Assembly (NCBI GenBank): GCA_002483425.1
Contig: DLHW01000052.1
Coordinates: 27,757-91,756, forward strand
DNA from: Methylococcaceae bacterium UBA7658
GTDB lineage: Bacteria; Pseudomonadota; Gammaproteobacteria; Methylococcales; Methylomonadaceae
Direction of reading: 5' to 3'
DNA length: 64,000 nucleotides
In this document: in pieces, positions 26,539-35,710 of the stretch
Layout: each line of letters opens with the position of its first letter
How positions within the stretch are numbered: position 1 is the stretch's first letter
Translations under genes and position numbers: made by a program
The notes under the pieces: generated by a model
What the model saw: the letters and a program-made list of their open reading frames with translations, nothing else
Told to the model about the DNA's origin: nothing
Database searches by the model: none

Positions 26539-27510
26539 ATGGATAATTCAGGACAGTATTTAATCAGCACGGTATCCAAAAGATCGGGCGTCAAGTCGGA
26601 CTTGGTAAGAGCTTGGGAAAGACGTTATCAAGCGGTTACGCCGACGAGAACCGAAGGCGGTCACCGGATTTACACCGATATCGACATTGCCCGCCTAAAA
26701 CTGCTCAATCAAGCTACGAATAGCGGCCATAGCATCAGTCAAATCGCTCATCTTTCTTTGGACGAATTGAAATCGCTACTGAAAAAAGAGGCGGATTCTT
26801 CTAGTTTTATCATAGAAAAACCCGCGCCATTGAACGGAAGCAGACTGCATATTGCCGAGGATTATGTCCAAAAATGCTACGCCTCCGTTCTAGCTTTCGA
26901 CGCTCACGCCCTAGAGTCGCATTTCGAGAACGCCATTGTCGAACTGGGCACTGAAGTCTTTATCGAGAAACTGTTGAATCCGTTACTGACTCTGATCGGA
27001 GAACGCTGGCGAATAGGGGAGTTAAGACCGGTACACGAGCATATGGCTTCGGCCATCGTGCGGTCGCTGACTTACATATTACGTAACAACACGCCCTTCT
27101 CGCCGAATGCGCCTAAAATGATTGTAACAACTCCACTAAATCAATTGCATGAATTAGGCGCATTACTAGCCGGTATTATCGCGGAATTGAAAGGCTGGAA
27201 AGTCACTTATCTGGGAGCGAATTTACCGGCGGAAGAAATTGCCGCCGCGGTCAGATTTACGGGCGCGACTGCGGTAACGATCAGTATTAGTTACAAGTCT
27301 GACGATTTAGTCATAACCAAGGAACTGCGGCGGTTAAGAAAACTAATCGGTCATGATGTCGCCCTTATCGTGGGCGGACGCGAAGCGCAATCTTATGAAG
27401 CAGTGCTGAATCAAATCGGCGTTTTAAAAATCAAAAACTACGATCATTTTAGAGAAATTCTTGAAGAACTCACCCATAAAAGCCGTTTCGATTTAATTCA
27501 AAACAGTTGA
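26539..27510 (+). CDS. MerR-type, B12-binding photoreceptor repressor, CarH/LitR-like
   Basis: 323 residues. Residues 8-75 form a MerR winged-helix domain (STVSKRSGVKSDLVRAWERRY...GGHRIYTDIDIARL). A helical B12-cap domain (about 105-180) carries the W-x9-EH motif, W157 and E167-H168, that marks light-sensing CarH proteins. A Rossmann-like cobalamin domain follows, with the lower-ligand motif QLHELG around H204, where the usual E is Q. Known members bind adenosylcobalamin, repress DNA in the dark and fall apart in light. Its neighbours (photolyase, DUF523/1722, DUF1499) are typical members of such regulons. Confidence 0.9.
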   Translation: MDNSGQYLISTVSKRSGVKSDLVRAWERRYQAVTPTRTEGGHRIYTDIDIARLKLLNQATNSGHSISQIAHLSLDELKSLLKKEADSSSFIIEKPAPLNGSRLHIAEDYVQKCYASVLAFDAHALESHFENAIVELGTEVFIEKLLNPLLTLIGERWRIGELRPVHEHMASAIVRSLTYILRNNTPFSPNAPKMIVTTPLNQLHELGALLAGIIAELKGWKVTYLGANLPAEEIAAAVRFTGATAVTISISYKSDDLVITKELRRLRKLIGHDVALIVGGREAQSYEAVLNQIGVLKIKNYDHFREILEELTHKSRFDLIQNS

Positions 27511-27536
27511 ATATGCATCACCCGATAAAAATTTAA

Positions 27537-28136
27537 TCAATATCCCCGCCAGGTTCTAATGTCGCCGGTGTCTATATGAACAAAATTGGAATGCGGATAA
27601 TAACCGACGCCACCGCCTTGTAATGCAAGCGCCACATCTCTAATCGACCTTGTGCCGACGCCCTCAATCCTTATGTCCACCGCTTTACCTTCCATGTGCA
27701 GGCTGTGCCTAGCGACGCTTCGGGAGTGTCTTCTTAAATTTGCATTGGTTTGCGGAGAACGATAACCCGAAACGATATGAAACGGTTTATTGCTGCCTAA
27801 GAGCAGTTTGATATCATAGAGCTGATCTAGCAGGGCGGGGTCGACCCTATGAACTTCTTCATTATGGTAATCCCTTAAAAAATAGCTAATTTCTTCCATA
27901 GCGCCGGCGATATAACGGCCTTGTTCGAAATAAGTTAAATCGATGCTTTCGCCGGTATGATGATGCTCCAAAGACAGCGACTTATAACTGGAAAATCCCG
28001 TAAAAGCCGCTTCAACTAATTTTGGTGCGCCTAGTGTCATTACCGGGCCGTACGCCAAACCTTTCAAAAAACGTCTTCTAGTAATTCCAGTTCCATTTCC
28101 GCAACCGGTCAAATTTTTTATGTTAGGTTGATTCAT
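27537..28136 (-). CDS. Tat-exported DUF882 (YcbK/M15-like) peptidase
   Basis: About 199 residues from ATG 28136; the frame is open further upstream to a TTG. The N-terminus has a twin-arginine signal (TRRRFLKGLAYGP). The catalytic domain shows SGYRSPQTN, HSLHMEGKAVDIRI and FVHIDTGDIRTW, the zinc-binding pattern of the DUF882/YcbK family, related to M15 D-Ala-D-Ala peptidases. It likely cleaves peptidoglycan peptides in the periplasm. A 237-base AT-rich gap separates it from marC, and the MerR-type gene ends 27 bases away convergently. Confidence 0.85.
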   Translation of the reverse strand: MNQPNIKNLTGCGNGTGITRRRFLKGLAYGPVMTLGAPKLVEAAFTGFSSYKSLSLEHHHTGESIDLTYFEQGRYIAGAMEEISYFLRDYHNEEVHRVDPALLDQLYDIKLLLGSNKPFHIVSGYRSPQTNANLRRHSRSVARHSLHMEGKAVDIRIEGVGTRSIRDVALALQGGGVGYYPHSNFVHIDTGDIRTWRGY

Positions 28137-28373
28137 AAACCACAAATTCCACGTCTTTTTTGCTAACAATTTCGGATTGTGGCCGCCAATTCTTAAATCT
28201 AGCTTAAATATTATGACGTTATGATTTTAGCCAGTCTTGCAGAAATCTTTTTTAATTTAATGTTTAGAATTAAATAAATACTTTAATAGACTGTTTTTTA
28301 GATTAAAAAATATTTTAATACCCATTCCATCCGTAATAAAAGCACGTTCCCTGTTGAATAAAAATAAACTCAG

Positions 28374-29018
28374 TTAAATTTCTGGACTAACTAAAATAGG
28401 AAATAATCCTTTTAAACCGCCAGCAATAAATTCCACAGCCAACGCCAGTAATATCAATCCCATTAAACGGATCACAACATTAATCCCTGTTTGGCTGAGG
28501 CGTTGAGATAACCACGGTGTTGCGCGCAATACGCCCCATAGTATTCCCGCGACGGCTAGAATTACTAAACTGATCATCAGGTAGTGCTCGACCCCTTGAC
28601 CGCGTTGGGCATAGAGAATGACCGTACTGATTGCCCCCGGCCCTGCTAATAAGGGTATCGATAATGGGACAACGGCTACTTCCTGTCCTCTTTCGCCCGC
28701 GCGCGCTTCATCCTGGTTGCGGACAGTTTCGCTTACTTTGCCTTGTAGCATGGACAACGACATCAGCATCAACAAAATACCTCCGCTAATCCGGAATGCG
28801 CTGATGCTTATTCCAAAGAAAATCAATACTTGCTGCCCCATATACAATGCGATCAAAAGCACAATGGTGACCGACAAAACCACCGTTCTAGCTATGGTCT
28901 TGAGTTCTCCAGTTGCATTGCGTCCGGTCACGGCGACTATCAAAGGCATCGCCGCCAATGGGTCGACAACCGCTAATAAGGCTATAAAAATTTTCAGATA
29001 ATCGGTATATTCAAGCAT
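28374..29018 (-). CDS. MarC family integral membrane protein
   Basis: 214 residues, six membrane helices. The family markers are the first helix with VVDPLAAMPLIVAVT, an RISGGILLMLMSLSMLQG segment, and VPLSIPLLAGPGAISTVILYA. MarC/UPF0056 proteins were once linked to multidrug resistance, but their real function is not established. It stands alone, divergent from the retropepsin-like gene across 188 bases. Confidence 0.9.
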   Translation of the reverse strand: MLEYTDYLKIFIALLAVVDPLAAMPLIVAVTGRNATGELKTIARTVVLSVTIVLLIALYMGQQVLIFFGISISAFRISGGILLMLMSLSMLQGKVSETVRNQDEARAGERGQEVAVVPLSIPLLAGPGAISTVILYAQRGQGVEHYLMISLVILAVAGILWGVLRATPWLSQRLSQTGINVVIRLMGLILLALAVEFIAGGLKGLFPILVSPEI

Positions 29019-29206
29019 AATGTTATTTATTTAAGTCAAGACTCTGTTGTTGCTGATTGTATTGATTGATGAATGTTCGAATTAATATCGAAGACGACTT
29101 TAGTTGCGAACTCTCAAGGCATAGTAAGAGCAGACGCTTATTCAGTAAGACTCGGACTACGCTTGCCTTTGAATCTTGATTCGCCAATTATTTTTTTAAT
29201 TCGTGT

Positions 29207-29710
29207 ATGACTAACGATACTAGGCGCTTGCCGATGCTAGGGTGGCGAGAATGGGTTGCCTTACCGGAATTTGGAATCCTTCAAATGAAAGCTAAAGTAG
29301 ACACCGGAGCGCGGTCATCCGCTTTACACACGGTGGATTTAGAAACTTATAGCATAAACGGTCAAACTTGGCTGAGGTTTACAGTAGAAACTAAGCCCAA
29401 AAACGGTCAACTGATCGAATGTCACGCGCCGGTCAAAGATCGCCGGTTAGTTTCCGATTCCGGAGGTCATAAACAGCGGCGTTATCTGATAGAAACCCAG
29501 CTCGTTTTCGGACACCATCTTATACAGGCAGAATTAACCTTGACTAACCGCGACTCCATGCGTTTTCCTATGCTTTTAGGCCGCACCGCCATGAACCTGC
29601 GTTTTATTATCGACCCGCATGCTTCTTATTTACAAGGCAAGCCGAATCTTTCCTTAACTGTGAAACCGCGTCCAACCACATCTCAAAAAGCCTTGAATGC
29701 TACCGAATGA
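29207..29710 (+). CDS. retropepsin-like protein, RimB/ATP-dependent zinc protease family
   Basis: 167 residues. The N-terminal part has GWREWVALPEFGILQMKAKVDTGARSSALH, where the DTGARSSALH box resembles the aspartic-protease active site, followed by VSDSGGHKQRRYLIET and FPMLLGRTAM, the second family box. Members (RimB, YcgH-type) are usually near glutamate ligases of the RimK type; none is present here. Catalytic activity is likely but unproven, and the partner is not visible in the window. Confidence 0.85.
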   Translation: MTNDTRRLPMLGWREWVALPEFGILQMKAKVDTGARSSALHTVDLETYSINGQTWLRFTVETKPKNGQLIECHAPVKDRRLVSDSGGHKQRRYLIETQLVFGHHLIQAELTLTNRDSMRFPMLLGRTAMNLRFIIDPHASYLQGKPNLSLTVKPRPTTSQKALNATE

Positions 29711-29790
29711 TCTTTAAAAGTGTTCTTTAACCGTTGCTAAAGGCAATTCCGGCAGTTCAAAAAATATTGACATAGATCAACTTGTCTAGT

Positions 29791-29819
29791 CTTGAAAAAG
29801 ATTAAGATAGCCCCGATAT
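29791..29819 (+). promoter_or_regulatory. sigma-32 heat-shock promoter of hsp20
   Basis: CTTGAAA at 29791-29797 and CCCCGATAT at 29811-29819 are separated by 13 bases. This matches the sigma-32 (RpoH) consensus CTTGAAA-N11-15-CCCCATnT closely. It lies 65 bases upstream of the hsp20 ATG, which also has a strong GAGGAGG ribosome site. Confidence 0.85.
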
Positions 29820-29884
29820 CTGTAAGCAACGACAGTCGTTACTTGTATTTAACAATTTTTGGATAAACAATCCGAGGAGGCCGT

Positions 29885-30322
29885 ATGGCTATTACACGTT
29901 ACGAACCTTTTAATGTTTTGACTCAATTGCAACGCGAGCTCGACCGCTTCCGGGAAGGCGACGACAGCAACGGTCGCATCGCAACAGCCGAGTGGGCGCC
30001 CGCAGTAGATATTAAGGAAGAACAAGATCGATTTGTTATTCACGCCGATATTCCAGGCGTTAAACCCGAAGACATCGATGTCAATATGGAAAACGGCGTT
30101 TTAACGATTAAAGGCGAAAAAAACACGGAAGCGAAAACGGAAAAGGATAGTTATAAGCGAGTTGAACGGATTTACGGCTCATTCTACCGCCGTTTCAGCT
30201 TACCCGATACGGCGGATAACGAGGCCATCAGCGCCAAATGCAAAAACGGCGTATTGGATATTGTCATCCCGAAACGGGAAGCCGTTAAACCTAAGAAAAT
30301 CAGCGTATCGGTTGAACACTAA
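29885..30322 (+). CDS. small heat shock protein, Hsp20/alpha-crystallin family
   Basis: 145 residues. The alpha-crystallin domain spans about 38-140: WAPAVDIKEEQDRFVIHADIPGVKPEDIDVNMENGVLTIKGEK, then YGSFYRRFSLPDTAD, the A-x-x-x-N-G-V-L core as CKNGVLDIVIPK, and a C-terminal PKKISV, close to the IXI anchoring motif. It is an ATP-independent holdase that binds unfolding proteins in the cytoplasm. The upstream sigma-32 promoter predicts heat induction. An unusually strong GAGGAGG ribosome site precedes the ATG. Confidence 0.95.
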   Translation: MAITRYEPFNVLTQLQRELDRFREGDDSNGRIATAEWAPAVDIKEEQDRFVIHADIPGVKPEDIDVNMENGVLTIKGEKNTEAKTEKDSYKRVERIYGSFYRRFSLPDTADNEAISAKCKNGVLDIVIPKREAVKPKKISVSVEH

Positions 30323-30370
30323 GCTGGTTTGATACTAGTTGCCGCGTCTCCCGGCAATACAGTTTATCGA

Positions 30371-30392
30371 AACGGCATCTCCGGATGCCGTT
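30371..30392 (+). terminator. hairpin downstream of hsp20
   Basis: A perfect 9-bp stem AACGGCATC / GATGCCGTT with a TCCG tetraloop lies 49 bases after the hsp20 stop. The following bases (ATTTATCC) are only mildly T-rich, so it may work as a weak terminator or a 3'-end stabiliser. Confidence 0.55.
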
Positions 30393-30504
30393 ATTTATCC
30401 CGGCAAACCCCAACGCAAGCACCCTATGTTGATCCGGGCCTTGTGAAGCTTAATTTCCGTTCGCCCCCTAGCGCCCTCCGGTATTGAATCTATGAGCGGT
30501 TTAC

Positions 30505-30583
30505 TGTACTTCGACACGCTCGGCATTTATAACCTGAAGGTCACAAGTATTCTCTAGATACGAACGGTTCAAACATCAAAGAG
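30505..30583 (+). repeat. dispersed intergenic repeat, copy 1
   Basis: This segment between hsp20 and dinB matches 57864-57942. Both begin TGT(A/G)CTTC followed by CACGCTC, share TTATAA at the same offset, and end with GATACGAACGGT(T/A)CAAAC 51-52 bases after the start. No open frame explains the similarity. Confidence 0.5.
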
Positions 30584-30592
30584 CCGGATCAA

Positions 30593-31684
30593 TTAAGGCC
30601 GGAAGCTTTCAAATAAATCGATCTGCTCAAAAGACGGTTGCGACGTCCGGTCATCCAAAGACGATAAAGTAATCCCTAGTAAACGGACATTACGACGGCC
30701 TACATCGGTACTCTTCAATAACTCATCGAGTAATTCCCTGATTTTGATCGAAGAAGTAATTGTTTGCGGCAAGGTGCGGCTACGGGTTATTTGTACAAAG
30801 TCATGGTATTTAATTTTCACGGTTAAAGTACGGGCGGAAAGCTGTTTTTCCATTAACTTCAATAAAGATTGGTTGAAAAGCTGTTGTAACTGTTCGATTA
30901 TAGCCTGTACGTTGCCGATGTCTTGCTGATAGGTTGTTTCCACGCCTACCGACTGGCTTTTCCTGGAACTGACTACAGGCCGGTGATCGATGCCCCTGGC
31001 AATGTCGTAATAATGCGTAGCGGACTTGCCGAAATACCGTTGCAAATCTGCCAGGGAAAACTGTTTCAAATCTATGCCGGTATGAATGCCTAAATCGCGC
31101 ATTTTAAGCGCTGTCGCCTTGCCAACGCCGTGAAACTTGCCGATGGGCAAGTTTTCGGCGAATGCTGCGCCTTGTTCGGGCGTGATTAGAGTTAAGCCGT
31201 CCGGCTTATTCATATCGGAAGCGATTTTAGCGAGAAATTTATTGTAGGAAACGCCTGCCGATGCTGTAAGCCGGGTTTGCTGTTTGATCCGGTTTTTTAT
31301 CGCTGTTGCGATTAAAGTCGCCGATCCGGCGTTTTTCTCACAACCGGTCACATCGAGATACGCTTCGTCTAAAGAGAGCGGTTCGACCCAATCGGTATAA
31401 TCGAAAAATATTTTCCTGATTTGCTGAGAGGCCGAGCGATAAGCTTCAAACCGCGGTTTAACAAAAATAGCCTGCGGACAAAGACGGTACGCCCGGCTAC
31501 TGGACATGGCGGAATGAACGCCGAACGGACGCGCTTCATAACTGCAAGTGGCAACCACGCCGCGTGAAAATGGATCGCCGCCTACGATCAGCGGCTTATT
31601 CCGGTACTCGGGGAAATCGCGTTGTTCCACAGCCGCAAAAAAAGCATCCATATCGACATGAATGATTTTGCGAAGCTGGACCAC
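30593..31684 (-). CDS. dinB: DNA polymerase IV
   Basis: 363 residues, the normal length for a Y-family polymerase. Visible motifs are HVDMDAFFAAVEQRD (catalytic Asp pair), GVVATCSYEARPFGVHSAMSS, and EPLSLDEAYLDVT with the DE dyad. The thumb (FHGVGKATALKMRDLGI) and little-finger domains follow. The extreme C-terminus reads QPSFEQIDLFES, a plausible beta-clamp binding region. It performs translesion synthesis. The DUF4389 gene precedes it by 6 bases, so it is the last gene of a three-gene unit with DUF2333 and DUF4389. Confidence 0.95.
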   Translation of the reverse strand: MVQLRKIIHVDMDAFFAAVEQRDFPEYRNKPLIVGGDPFSRGVVATCSYEARPFGVHSAMSSSRAYRLCPQAIFVKPRFEAYRSASQQIRKIFFDYTDWVEPLSLDEAYLDVTGCEKNAGSATLIATAIKNRIKQQTRLTASAGVSYNKFLAKIASDMNKPDGLTLITPEQGAAFAENLPIGKFHGVGKATALKMRDLGIHTGIDLKQFSLADLQRYFGKSATHYYDIARGIDHRPVVSSRKSQSVGVETTYQQDIGNVQAIIEQLQQLFNQSLLKLMEKQLSARTLTVKIKYHDFVQITRSRTLPQTITSSIKIRELLDELLKSTDVGRRNVRLLGITLSSLDDRTSQPSFEQIDLFESFRP

Positions 31685-31690
31685 GACACG

Positions 31691-32008
31691 CTACTTTTTC
31701 TGGCGTTTTTTCGGTTCCGGTAGATTCAATTCTTCCGTCATTTCCCATTCAGAAAACGGATACGGCAGAATTTCGGAATTAAATGTGAGAAAAGTAATGA
31801 TGTGATAGGTGTACAAGGACAAGTTACGCCCGAACTTCAACACATTCGGATTCGGACTGCCGGTAAATAGCACCGATGCGATTTGCAGCAAGATCACCGC
31901 CCAGATTAACATCCTGACCAAGCCTCCGATGGCGGCAAAGATCAGCATAAAAAAGATACGTTTCCATGTGCTGATTTTTTTCAGATTTTCTTCGATTTGT
32001 TCGTCCAT
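31691..32008 (-). CDS. DUF4389 domain membrane protein
   Basis: 105 residues with one long hydrophobic segment (about 25-47) and the DUF4389 pattern: W-x-R-x-x-F-M-L near the start, a GSPNPNVLKFGRNLSLYTYHIITFLTF core and a PYPFSEW motif near the C-terminus. The function is unknown. It lies between the DUF2333 gene (7 bases upstream) and dinB (6 bases downstream). Confidence 0.85.
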   Translation of the reverse strand: MDEQIEENLKKISTWKRIFFMLIFAAIGGLVRMLIWAVILLQIASVLFTGSPNPNVLKFGRNLSLYTYHIITFLTFNSEILPYPFSEWEMTEELNLPEPKKRQKK

Positions 32009-32015
32009 ACTCGAT

Positions 32016-33044
32016 TTATCCTCTGTTCATAATGTCGCGTAAATCCAGAGCAGCCGCATTAGCGCGCGCAATATAAGTCGCCATCGATAAAGAATAGTTG
32101 GCGAACAAACCGTAACCGCTGCCGTTCAAAACCACCGGACTCAAGGTCGGCGACAAAGCGTTTTCCAACGCTTTAATCATGATGTCCACGGTATTCATCG
32201 CGCGTTTATCCAACAGAATATCGTGGAAATCGATTTTAATAGCTTTCAATACATGCAGTAACGCCCAACTGGATCCTCTTGCTTCATAAAATACGTTATC
32301 GATCTCCATCCAAGGCGTTTGGCTTAACGGGGCAACTTTCGCGTTTCTAACGGCAACGTTCGGCTCGATAACTTCCAGCCCTGGAATCAACTCTGCGCCT
32401 GAGGTACTGGCGCTTAACCGGGTAGACAAATTCCCCAGCCGCTTAATAACAACTTCAGTGTACTGCCAAAGGTTATCTGCGCGCGAATAAAACTGTGCCC
32501 GTTTAATATTACCGCCGTATTTTTGCAAGCGGGACATATACTTGTGCAACGCATCGACACCTTTTGTATATTCCGCTTCGGTTGAAGGCAACGCCCACGA
32601 ATCGTGTTCGTAATAAAAATATGGTTCCGCAATTTTCAAATCGGGATCTTCATCGGACTGCGATTGATCGCGGGTGAAATGATTACGCAACGCCGATGTC
32701 GCATCGCGTAACATAATCAACGCGCCGTATTCAAAACTCGGTATATTATCAAGCAGTACGCCGGGCGGGGCAACATCGTTAGTGAGATAACCGCCGGGCT
32801 TATGTAATAAAACTTCCGCAATATGCGCGAGCGTATTGGTGTACGTATAACCCAACGGAATATCCGTTGTTTTAGTGAGCTTGGCCCGTTCCATGGCCTC
32901 TTCTTGAATGCTGAATTGTTTTGGCTCGATGCTCCACCATTCTGTCAGAAAAGCCAGCACCAGCAACGTTATCAACACAAGAATCCCAAAACTCCAGAGA
33001 ATACCTTTCGACTTTATATCTTCAAGTGAATCGCTTGATGCCAT
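32016..33044 (-). CDS. DUF2333 family membrane-anchored protein
   Basis: 342 residues with one N-terminal membrane anchor (about 15-35) followed by a periplasmic domain. The features PGGYLTNDVAPPGVLLDNIPSFEYGALIMLRD and HFTRDQSQSDEDPDL are typical of DUF2333. The family is common in gammaproteobacteria next to DUF4389 proteins and has no established function. It heads the operon DUF2333-DUF4389-dinB. Upstream is a 247-base gap in which I see no gene. Confidence 0.85.
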   Translation of the reverse strand: MASSDSLEDIKSKGILWSFGILVLITLLVLAFLTEWWSIEPKQFSIQEEAMERAKLTKTTDIPLGYTYTNTLAHIAEVLLHKPGGYLTNDVAPPGVLLDNIPSFEYGALIMLRDATSALRNHFTRDQSQSDEDPDLKIAEPYFYYEHDSWALPSTEAEYTKGVDALHKYMSRLQKYGGNIKRAQFYSRADNLWQYTEVVIKRLGNLSTRLSASTSGAELIPGLEVIEPNVAVRNAKVAPLSQTPWMEIDNVFYEARGSSWALLHVLKAIKIDFHDILLDKRAMNTVDIMIKALENALSPTLSPVVLNGSGYGLFANYSLSMATYIARANAAALDLRDIMNRG

Positions 33045-33291
33045 TTAGGATTTCCTGTGAATTTAACATGTATTTGAGTTTTGGGAGAAATATGCCGATA
33101 TACCCGCATATCTTATCAGAATTTTTGGTATTTTGCTTTACCGGCAACACTTATGCGCGACAAACGGCCTGCTCATACGAACTCAGCCCAGGCGTTCCTA
33201 ACCAGATTAATAGCTTATTCAACGAATCAAACAACCCGGCGCCATAGCCAACGCCACTAGATCAACCTGGAATAACATCTTAGCAACGGGC

Positions 33292-34200
33292 TTATCCGGA
33301 TTTTTTTTTAGCCCTTGGGTGCGCGCTATCGTAAACATCGGCCAAATGCTGAAAATCCAGATGCGTATAAATTTGCGTTGTGCTTATATTGCTATGTCCT
33401 AACAACTCTTGCACAGCCCTTAAATCCTGGCTGGATTCCAATAAATGACTGGCGAAAGAATGCCTTAGCATGTGCGGATGAATGTGTTCCTGGATACCTT
33501 TTTTCTTGCACCACTGCGAGAGCCTGAGTTCGATACTTCTTTGCCCCAGCCGCCGACCTTTGCCAGTAATAAACACGGCAGGATCTTGCACGGCATTGAG
33601 TTTCGATCGCTCCTGTAACCAGTTTTGCAGCGCTGCGACAGCTTTACCGCCGATAGGCAGCACTCGCGATTTGCTCCCTTTTCCCGAACGGACGATTAAA
33701 GCACGGTCGTTCAGGTCAAGATCGCTTAGATCGAGCGCACTTAACTCGCTAAGCCTGAGTCCAGACGAATAAAACAACTCGAACATCGCCAAATCGCGTA
33801 TTTCCAGTATCGAACTCGTCCCGGCATCCAGAAGCCCTTGGATTTGATCAACATCCAGAGTTTTCGGTAACGTTCTTGCTTGCTTGGGCGCTTTCACATG
33901 CTGCGCAGGGTTAATTCCGGTCAGATGGTTTTTTAGCAGAAAGGTAAAGAAACTGCGGATGGCCGAGAGTTCGCGCTGCAAACTTTTACTGCTGATGCCT
34001 TTACGATGACGGGCGGCGGCATGAGCACGGATATCGTGCTGTTTAAGGCCGGTCCAAATATCAATCTGTTTAGCCTCGCAATACACCCATAAACATTCCA
34101 AATCGCGCCGGTAACTCGTCACCGTATTGAGCGAAACGCGTTTCTCGTATTTAAGCTGACTTATAAACCGGTCCAACAACTCCGTAGCAGCTGGAGACAT
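33292..34200 (-). CDS. xerC: tyrosine recombinase XerC
   Basis: 302 residues. An N-terminal SAM-like domain (KYEKRVSLNTVTSYRRDL) is followed by the catalytic domain with R in SSGLRLSEL, the HxxR box in HPHMLRHSFASHLLESS, H in LGHSNISTTQ and the nucleophile Y in IYTHLDF. The C-terminal tail VYDSAHPRAKKK is typical of XerC. With XerD it resolves chromosome dimers at dif. The position after dapF and DUF484 is the conserved gammaproteobacterial order, so this is not a phage integrase. Its ATG overlaps the DUF484 stop by one base. Confidence 0.95.
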   Translation of the reverse strand: MSPAATELLDRFISQLKYEKRVSLNTVTSYRRDLECLWVYCEAKQIDIWTGLKQHDIRAHAAARHRKGISSKSLQRELSAIRSFFTFLLKNHLTGINPAQHVKAPKQARTLPKTLDVDQIQGLLDAGTSSILEIRDLAMFELFYSSGLRLSELSALDLSDLDLNDRALIVRSGKGSKSRVLPIGGKAVAALQNWLQERSKLNAVQDPAVFITGKGRRLGQRSIELRLSQWCKKKGIQEHIHPHMLRHSFASHLLESSQDLRAVQELLGHSNISTTQIYTHLDFQHLADVYDSAHPRAKKKSG

Positions 34201-34886
34201 TATTTATCCTTTAATAAGGAAATAAGCCGTGTTCCCACAATCTCGGACATCTGCGTCAGAAACAAGCTGCCCATACTAAAATGAAAACGGCCTTCTTCCC
34301 GACTGCCGATAACCAAAAAGCCCTCCAGGTCGGTAAAAATCATAGGCATGATGGCAAATGATCTGACTTCTAAAGCATCGTCACCAAACAGCAACTTGGC
34401 TTGCGTCAGCGTGGGTCTGCCGCAAGACGGCTGGCCCGCAGACAGCTCTTTGCTAAACGGTTTAAGATCCTCGCTATCGGGATGCAAAAATAGATATGAA
34501 ATGACCGGATCGTGACGCTCACCGATCAGCCGGATGGCGGCAAAATCGGCCAGAAAATATTCGGACAGGACGATTTCTAGATTTTCGACAGCCTCTTGTG
34601 CGGTTTTTGCATCCAACATTGCCAAAGTGAGCTTATGCATACGGACATAAGACGTGTCGTTATCCCGCGCGATATCGATCAACTCGGTGAGCTGGCTTTC
34701 CAATTCCTGATGTTTACTCCGGAATATTTCCAACTGTTTGGATATTAACGAAATCGCGCTACCGCTTGGATGCGGTATCCGCATCTTTTCCAAAAGATGC
34801 AGGTGTTCGTTGAAAAATTCGGGATGATCGCGCAAATATTGTTCAACTTGTGTTGCGGTTAATTCCGCTGGGTTACTTCCGTTCAT
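34200..34886 (-). CDS. DUF484 family protein
   Basis: 228 residues. The N-terminal ATQVEQYLRDHPEFFNEHLHLLEKMRIPHPSGSAISLISKQLEIFR is the DUF484 signature, and the rest has a GAF-like fold. It is translationally coupled on both sides: its ATG overlaps the dapF stop by four bases, and its stop overlaps the xerC start by one. The molecular function is unknown. The place between dapF and xerC is conserved across the class. Confidence 0.92.
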   Translation of the reverse strand: MNGSNPAELTATQVEQYLRDHPEFFNEHLHLLEKMRIPHPSGSAISLISKQLEIFRSKHQELESQLTELIDIARDNDTSYVRMHKLTLAMLDAKTAQEAVENLEIVLSEYFLADFAAIRLIGERHDPVISYLFLHPDSEDLKPFSKELSAGQPSCGRPTLTQAKLLFGDDALEVRSFAIMPMIFTDLEGFLVIGSREEGRFHFSMGSLFLTQMSEIVGTRLISLLKDK

Positions 34887-35710
34887 AGATTGATTTTTCC
34901 CTCGAAAACCGTCGCCGCCGGTCCTGTCATGAACACCGGCTCGCCTCGACCAGCCCAGTTAATCATCAATTGACCGCCCGGCAGATCGACCTTAACCTCA
35001 TTATCCAACAAGTCTTGCTCAATGCCAACGACCACGGCAGCGCACGCGCCGCTACCGCACGCCAAAGTTTCGGCGGCGCCGCGCTCATATACTCGAAGCC
35101 TAATTTCTGATCTATCGACGATCTGCATAAAGCCGATATTAGCTCGCTCGGGAAATAAGGCATGATTTTCCAAAATTTGTCCCAGCCCGGCGACTGGAGC
35201 CAGCTCCACATCCGCAACCTGAATAACCGCATGCGGGTTGCCCATCGACACCGCACCAAACTCAACCGGTGTGCCGTTTATTTCAATCGAATAGGTTTTC
35301 GATTCCCAGTCCGCACATAAAGGAATATCGGCAGGCGAATGCCTGGGAACGCCCATATTGACGACGACTTGGTCATTGCCCGTCAAACTGAGCACCAACT
35401 GACCGGAATCGGTATCGACGCGGATGTCATCACCGGCGAACAAGTTTTTTTCCCGTACAAACCGCGCAAAACAACGTGCACCATTACCGCATTGCGCCAC
35501 TTCGCTCCCATCGGCATTAAAGATGCGGTACTTGAATTCGGCATTGTCACTCACCGGCTTCTCGACCAGCAATAACTGATCGAAACCGATGCCGAAATGT
35601 CGGTTGGCCATGAAGCGGATTTGTTCCGGGGTTAAGTTGACGATTTGGTTGATGGCGTCGATCACGACGAAGTCATTGCCAAGGCCGTGCATTTTGGTGA
35701 AGTTAATCAT
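34883..35710 (-). CDS. dapF: diaminopimelate epimerase
   Basis: About 275 residues from ATG 35710 (MINFTKMHGLGNDF); a longer frame opens at 35725. The two catalytic cysteines are in QCGNGARCFARF and ETLACGSGACAA. It converts LL- to meso-diaminopimelate for lysine and peptidoglycan synthesis. Unusually, its ATG overlaps the last codons of an unrelated AT-rich gene (ATGATTAA), so it is now translationally coupled to that gene instead of following lysA directly. Confidence 0.95.
   Translation of the reverse strand: MINFTKMHGLGNDFVVIDAINQIVNLTPEQIRFMANRHFGIGFDQLLLVEKPVSDNAEFKYRIFNADGSEVAQCGNGARCFARFVREKNLFAGDDIRVDTDSGQLVLSLTGNDQVVVNMGVPRHSPADIPLCADWESKTYSIEINGTPVEFGAVSMGNPHAVIQVADVELAPVAGLGQILENHALFPERANIGFMQIVDRSEIRLRVYERGAAETLACGSGACAAVVVGIEQDLLDNEVKVDLPGGQLMINWAGRGEPVFMTGPAATVFEGKINL

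Noticed and set aside
33292..34200. Tyrosine recombinase as a phage integrase
   Set aside because: Its place after dapF and DUF484 and its C-terminal tail identify it as chromosomal XerC.
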